Assembly: GCA_026645635.1 (NCBI GenBank)
Contig: JAPKMV010000012.1
Span: 1 to 16,257, forward strand
Direction: 5' to 3'
DNA length: 16,257 nucleotides
Source of the DNA: Caldilineaceae bacterium
Lineage (GTDB): Bacteria; Chloroflexota; Anaerolineae; Caldilineales; Caldilineaceae
Positions 15,289 to 16,257 of this stretch are shown here, piece by piece. The notes beneath the pieces were generated by a model, which was not told the DNA's origin, searched no databases, and worked only from the letters and a program-made list of their open reading frames with translations. The translations under genes were made by a program, and so were the position numbers. Every line of letters begins with the position of its first letter. Positions within the stretch are counted from its first letter, which is position 1.

Positions 15289-15400
15289 TAGACTTTATCG
15301 GTGATAAGGAAGCTCACGCAAAGGCGCAAAGACGCCAGGAGATAAGCCCTTTGCGACTTTGCGTCTTAGCGTGACAAAAGGCTATTCCCGACAAAGTCTA
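15289..15400. repeat. 112-bp fold-back element with terminal inverted repeats at the arsA stop
   Basis: The ends are inverted repeats TAGACTTTATCGG (15289-15301) and, on minus from 15400, TAGACTTTGTCGG, 12 of 13 identical. Inside, two arms of acgcaaag/ctttgcgt octamers (about 15313-15335 and 15354-15376) pair with about 19 of 23 matches, so nearly the whole segment folds back on itself. The TAG at the right end is the arsA stop codon. No open reading frame is inside. It resembles a miniature inverted-repeat element, but no target-site duplication was confirmed. The stretch 15241-15288 before it holds nothing I can recognise. Confidence 0.65.
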
Positions 15401-16257
15401 TTTCCGTCGAAACCGCGCCTTGAGCGCTTCCCAGCCCCGCGGCTTCAGTTCTTCCACTGGAATCTCGACAGCTTTGTCCGGCTGAAACGCGATGTTGAGA
15501 CGGTCGCCCTCATACTTGGCGCCGACGATGTCGAGTTTGGCCAGGCCGAGGGGCAGCGCCACGTTGCGTTTCCAATTGCCGATGCGGATGATCAGCTCGT
15601 CGAAGACGCTGCGATGCAACTGCACGTCGCTGCGCTCCACCAACGGCAGCGGCAGGCTGAGCACGTACTGGCCATCGCGCCGGAAAATCTCCTGTGACTT
15701 GCCGACGAAAAACTGGCGGGTTGGGTCGCCCTCGCCGCCCTGGATGGTGGCCGGGCCAAAGACCGTGCTGCTCATGCGGCGCAGCATCTCAATGCCGGTA
15801 ACTTCCTGGTCGAAGAGGGGCACTTCGAAGATGGGCAACGGCTGGAAACACTCGTGCACCAATTCCAGGTTCTGCGCCTGCGCGCTCTTCCAGATGTCGA
15901 AGTAGCTGTCGGTCAGGTCACGCGGGAAGACGCGGTTACAGACGACGGCGTCGACCGTGTAGCCGTAGAGGTTCAGATAAGTGTAGGCGCGCTGCGCCTC
16001 TTTCACCACCATCTTCTCCGGGTTGAGCACGACGCGCACCGAACTCACCGAGCCGTCGCTGAGCAACTGGCTCATGCGCTCCAGGATGACGACCAGTTCC
16101 TCGATGCTGTCGAAGATGCTGTCGTCGGGGAGCGGCATGTCGGTCATGCGCCGCATCATCGGTCGCGCCAGTTGCACGGTCTTGCGCTGAAACGGGAAGA
16201 TCTTCTCGATGTACCAGCGCGCCACGTCAGGGAAGCTGAGCAGTTGCAGTGTGGAGC
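15398..16257 (-). CDS. arsA: ArsA-family ATPase, C-terminal part (5' end outside window)
   Basis: Bacterial member of the ArsA/GET3 P-loop ATPase family. 285 complete codons are present; the N-terminal Walker A and switch regions lie beyond the right edge. Recognisable parts are LSFPDVARWYIEKIFPFQRK, then LPLPDDSIFDSIEELVVILERM, the strongly conserved VRVVLNPEKMVVKEAQRAYTYLNLYGYTVDAVVCNRV, and LPIFEVPLFDQEVTGIEML. The C-terminal about 80 residues (YVLSLPLPLVERSDVQLHR to LNIAFQ) form the HSP20-like domain common in bacterial ArsA homologues. No arsenic genes are seen nearby, and many such homologues have no shown role in arsenite efflux, so function is open. The tail ARFRRK is followed by the TAG that lies in the fold-back element. 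Confidence 0.93.
   Translation of the reverse strand, partial: STLQLLSFPDVARWYIEKIFPFQRKTVQLARPMMRRMTDMPLPDDSIFDSIEELVVILERMSQLLSDGSVSSVRVVLNPEKMVVKEAQRAYTYLNLYGYTVDAVVCNRVFPRDLTDSYFDIWKSAQAQNLELVHECFQPLPIFEVPLFDQEVTGIEMLRRMSSTVFGPATIQGGEGDPTRQFFVGKSQEIFRRDGQYVLSLPLPLVERSDVQLHRSVFDELIIRIGNWKRNVALPLGLAKLDIVGAKYEGDRLNIAFQPDKAVEIPVEELKPRGWEALKARFRRK

Noticed and set aside
15398..16257. Arsenic resistance operon
   Set aside because: Only an ArsA-family ATPase is present; no arsB, arsC, arsR or arsD is seen in the window.

Overview
This is a GC-rich bacterial chromosome window with no rRNA, tRNA, CRISPR array, phage or transposase gene. It most resembles Chloroflexota of the Anaerolineae/Caldilineae type. 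The signs are secreted proteins with TPTP/PE-rich linkers, a DUF3048 lipoprotein, a LysM/FG-GAP-like protein, an SdrD_B-type secreted protein ending in VFIPMVNR, and a bacterial ArsA with a C-terminal HSP20-like domain. The taxonomic call is inference.

Layout. (1) 1-3552, minus strand: a methionine operon metY-metX-metW (metW runs off the left edge). It has a TTGACA-17-TACACT promoter, a SAM-I riboswitch and an explicit antiterminator/terminator pair. (2) 3640-5689, plus strand: corA, a tightly coupled gene of unknown function, and a Nudix hydrolase. (3) 5728-7721: a GNAT protein (minus) and a GT4-like glycosyltransferase (plus) diverge from a palindromic promoter. The first carries an in-frame low-complexity insert and the second is truncated by a repeat. 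(4) 7787-14447, minus strand: proA, a class-IV aminotransferase, a DUF3048 lipoprotein and a 1016-residue secreted protein with two LysM domains and two copies of an eight-cysteine module. (5) 14696-15139, plus strand: a small secreted SdrD_B-like protein followed by a clear terminator. (6) 15398-16257, minus strand: the C-terminal part of ArsA, running off the right edge.

The most unusual feature is a set of seven low-complexity arrays built from 7- or 8-base units, most arranged as long hairpins. They sit almost exactly at gene ends (metY, the LysM gene, aminotransferase, proA, arsA), at the corA start, inside the GNAT gene, and across the broken 3' end of the glycosyltransferase. Their units differ in sequence but share architecture, and some arms are identical between distant sites. 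The second notable item is the duplicated eight-cysteine module. The methionine genes, CorA, ProA and ArsA are ordinary housekeeping functions.

All calls come from reading the sequence. No alignment, folding or database search was run.
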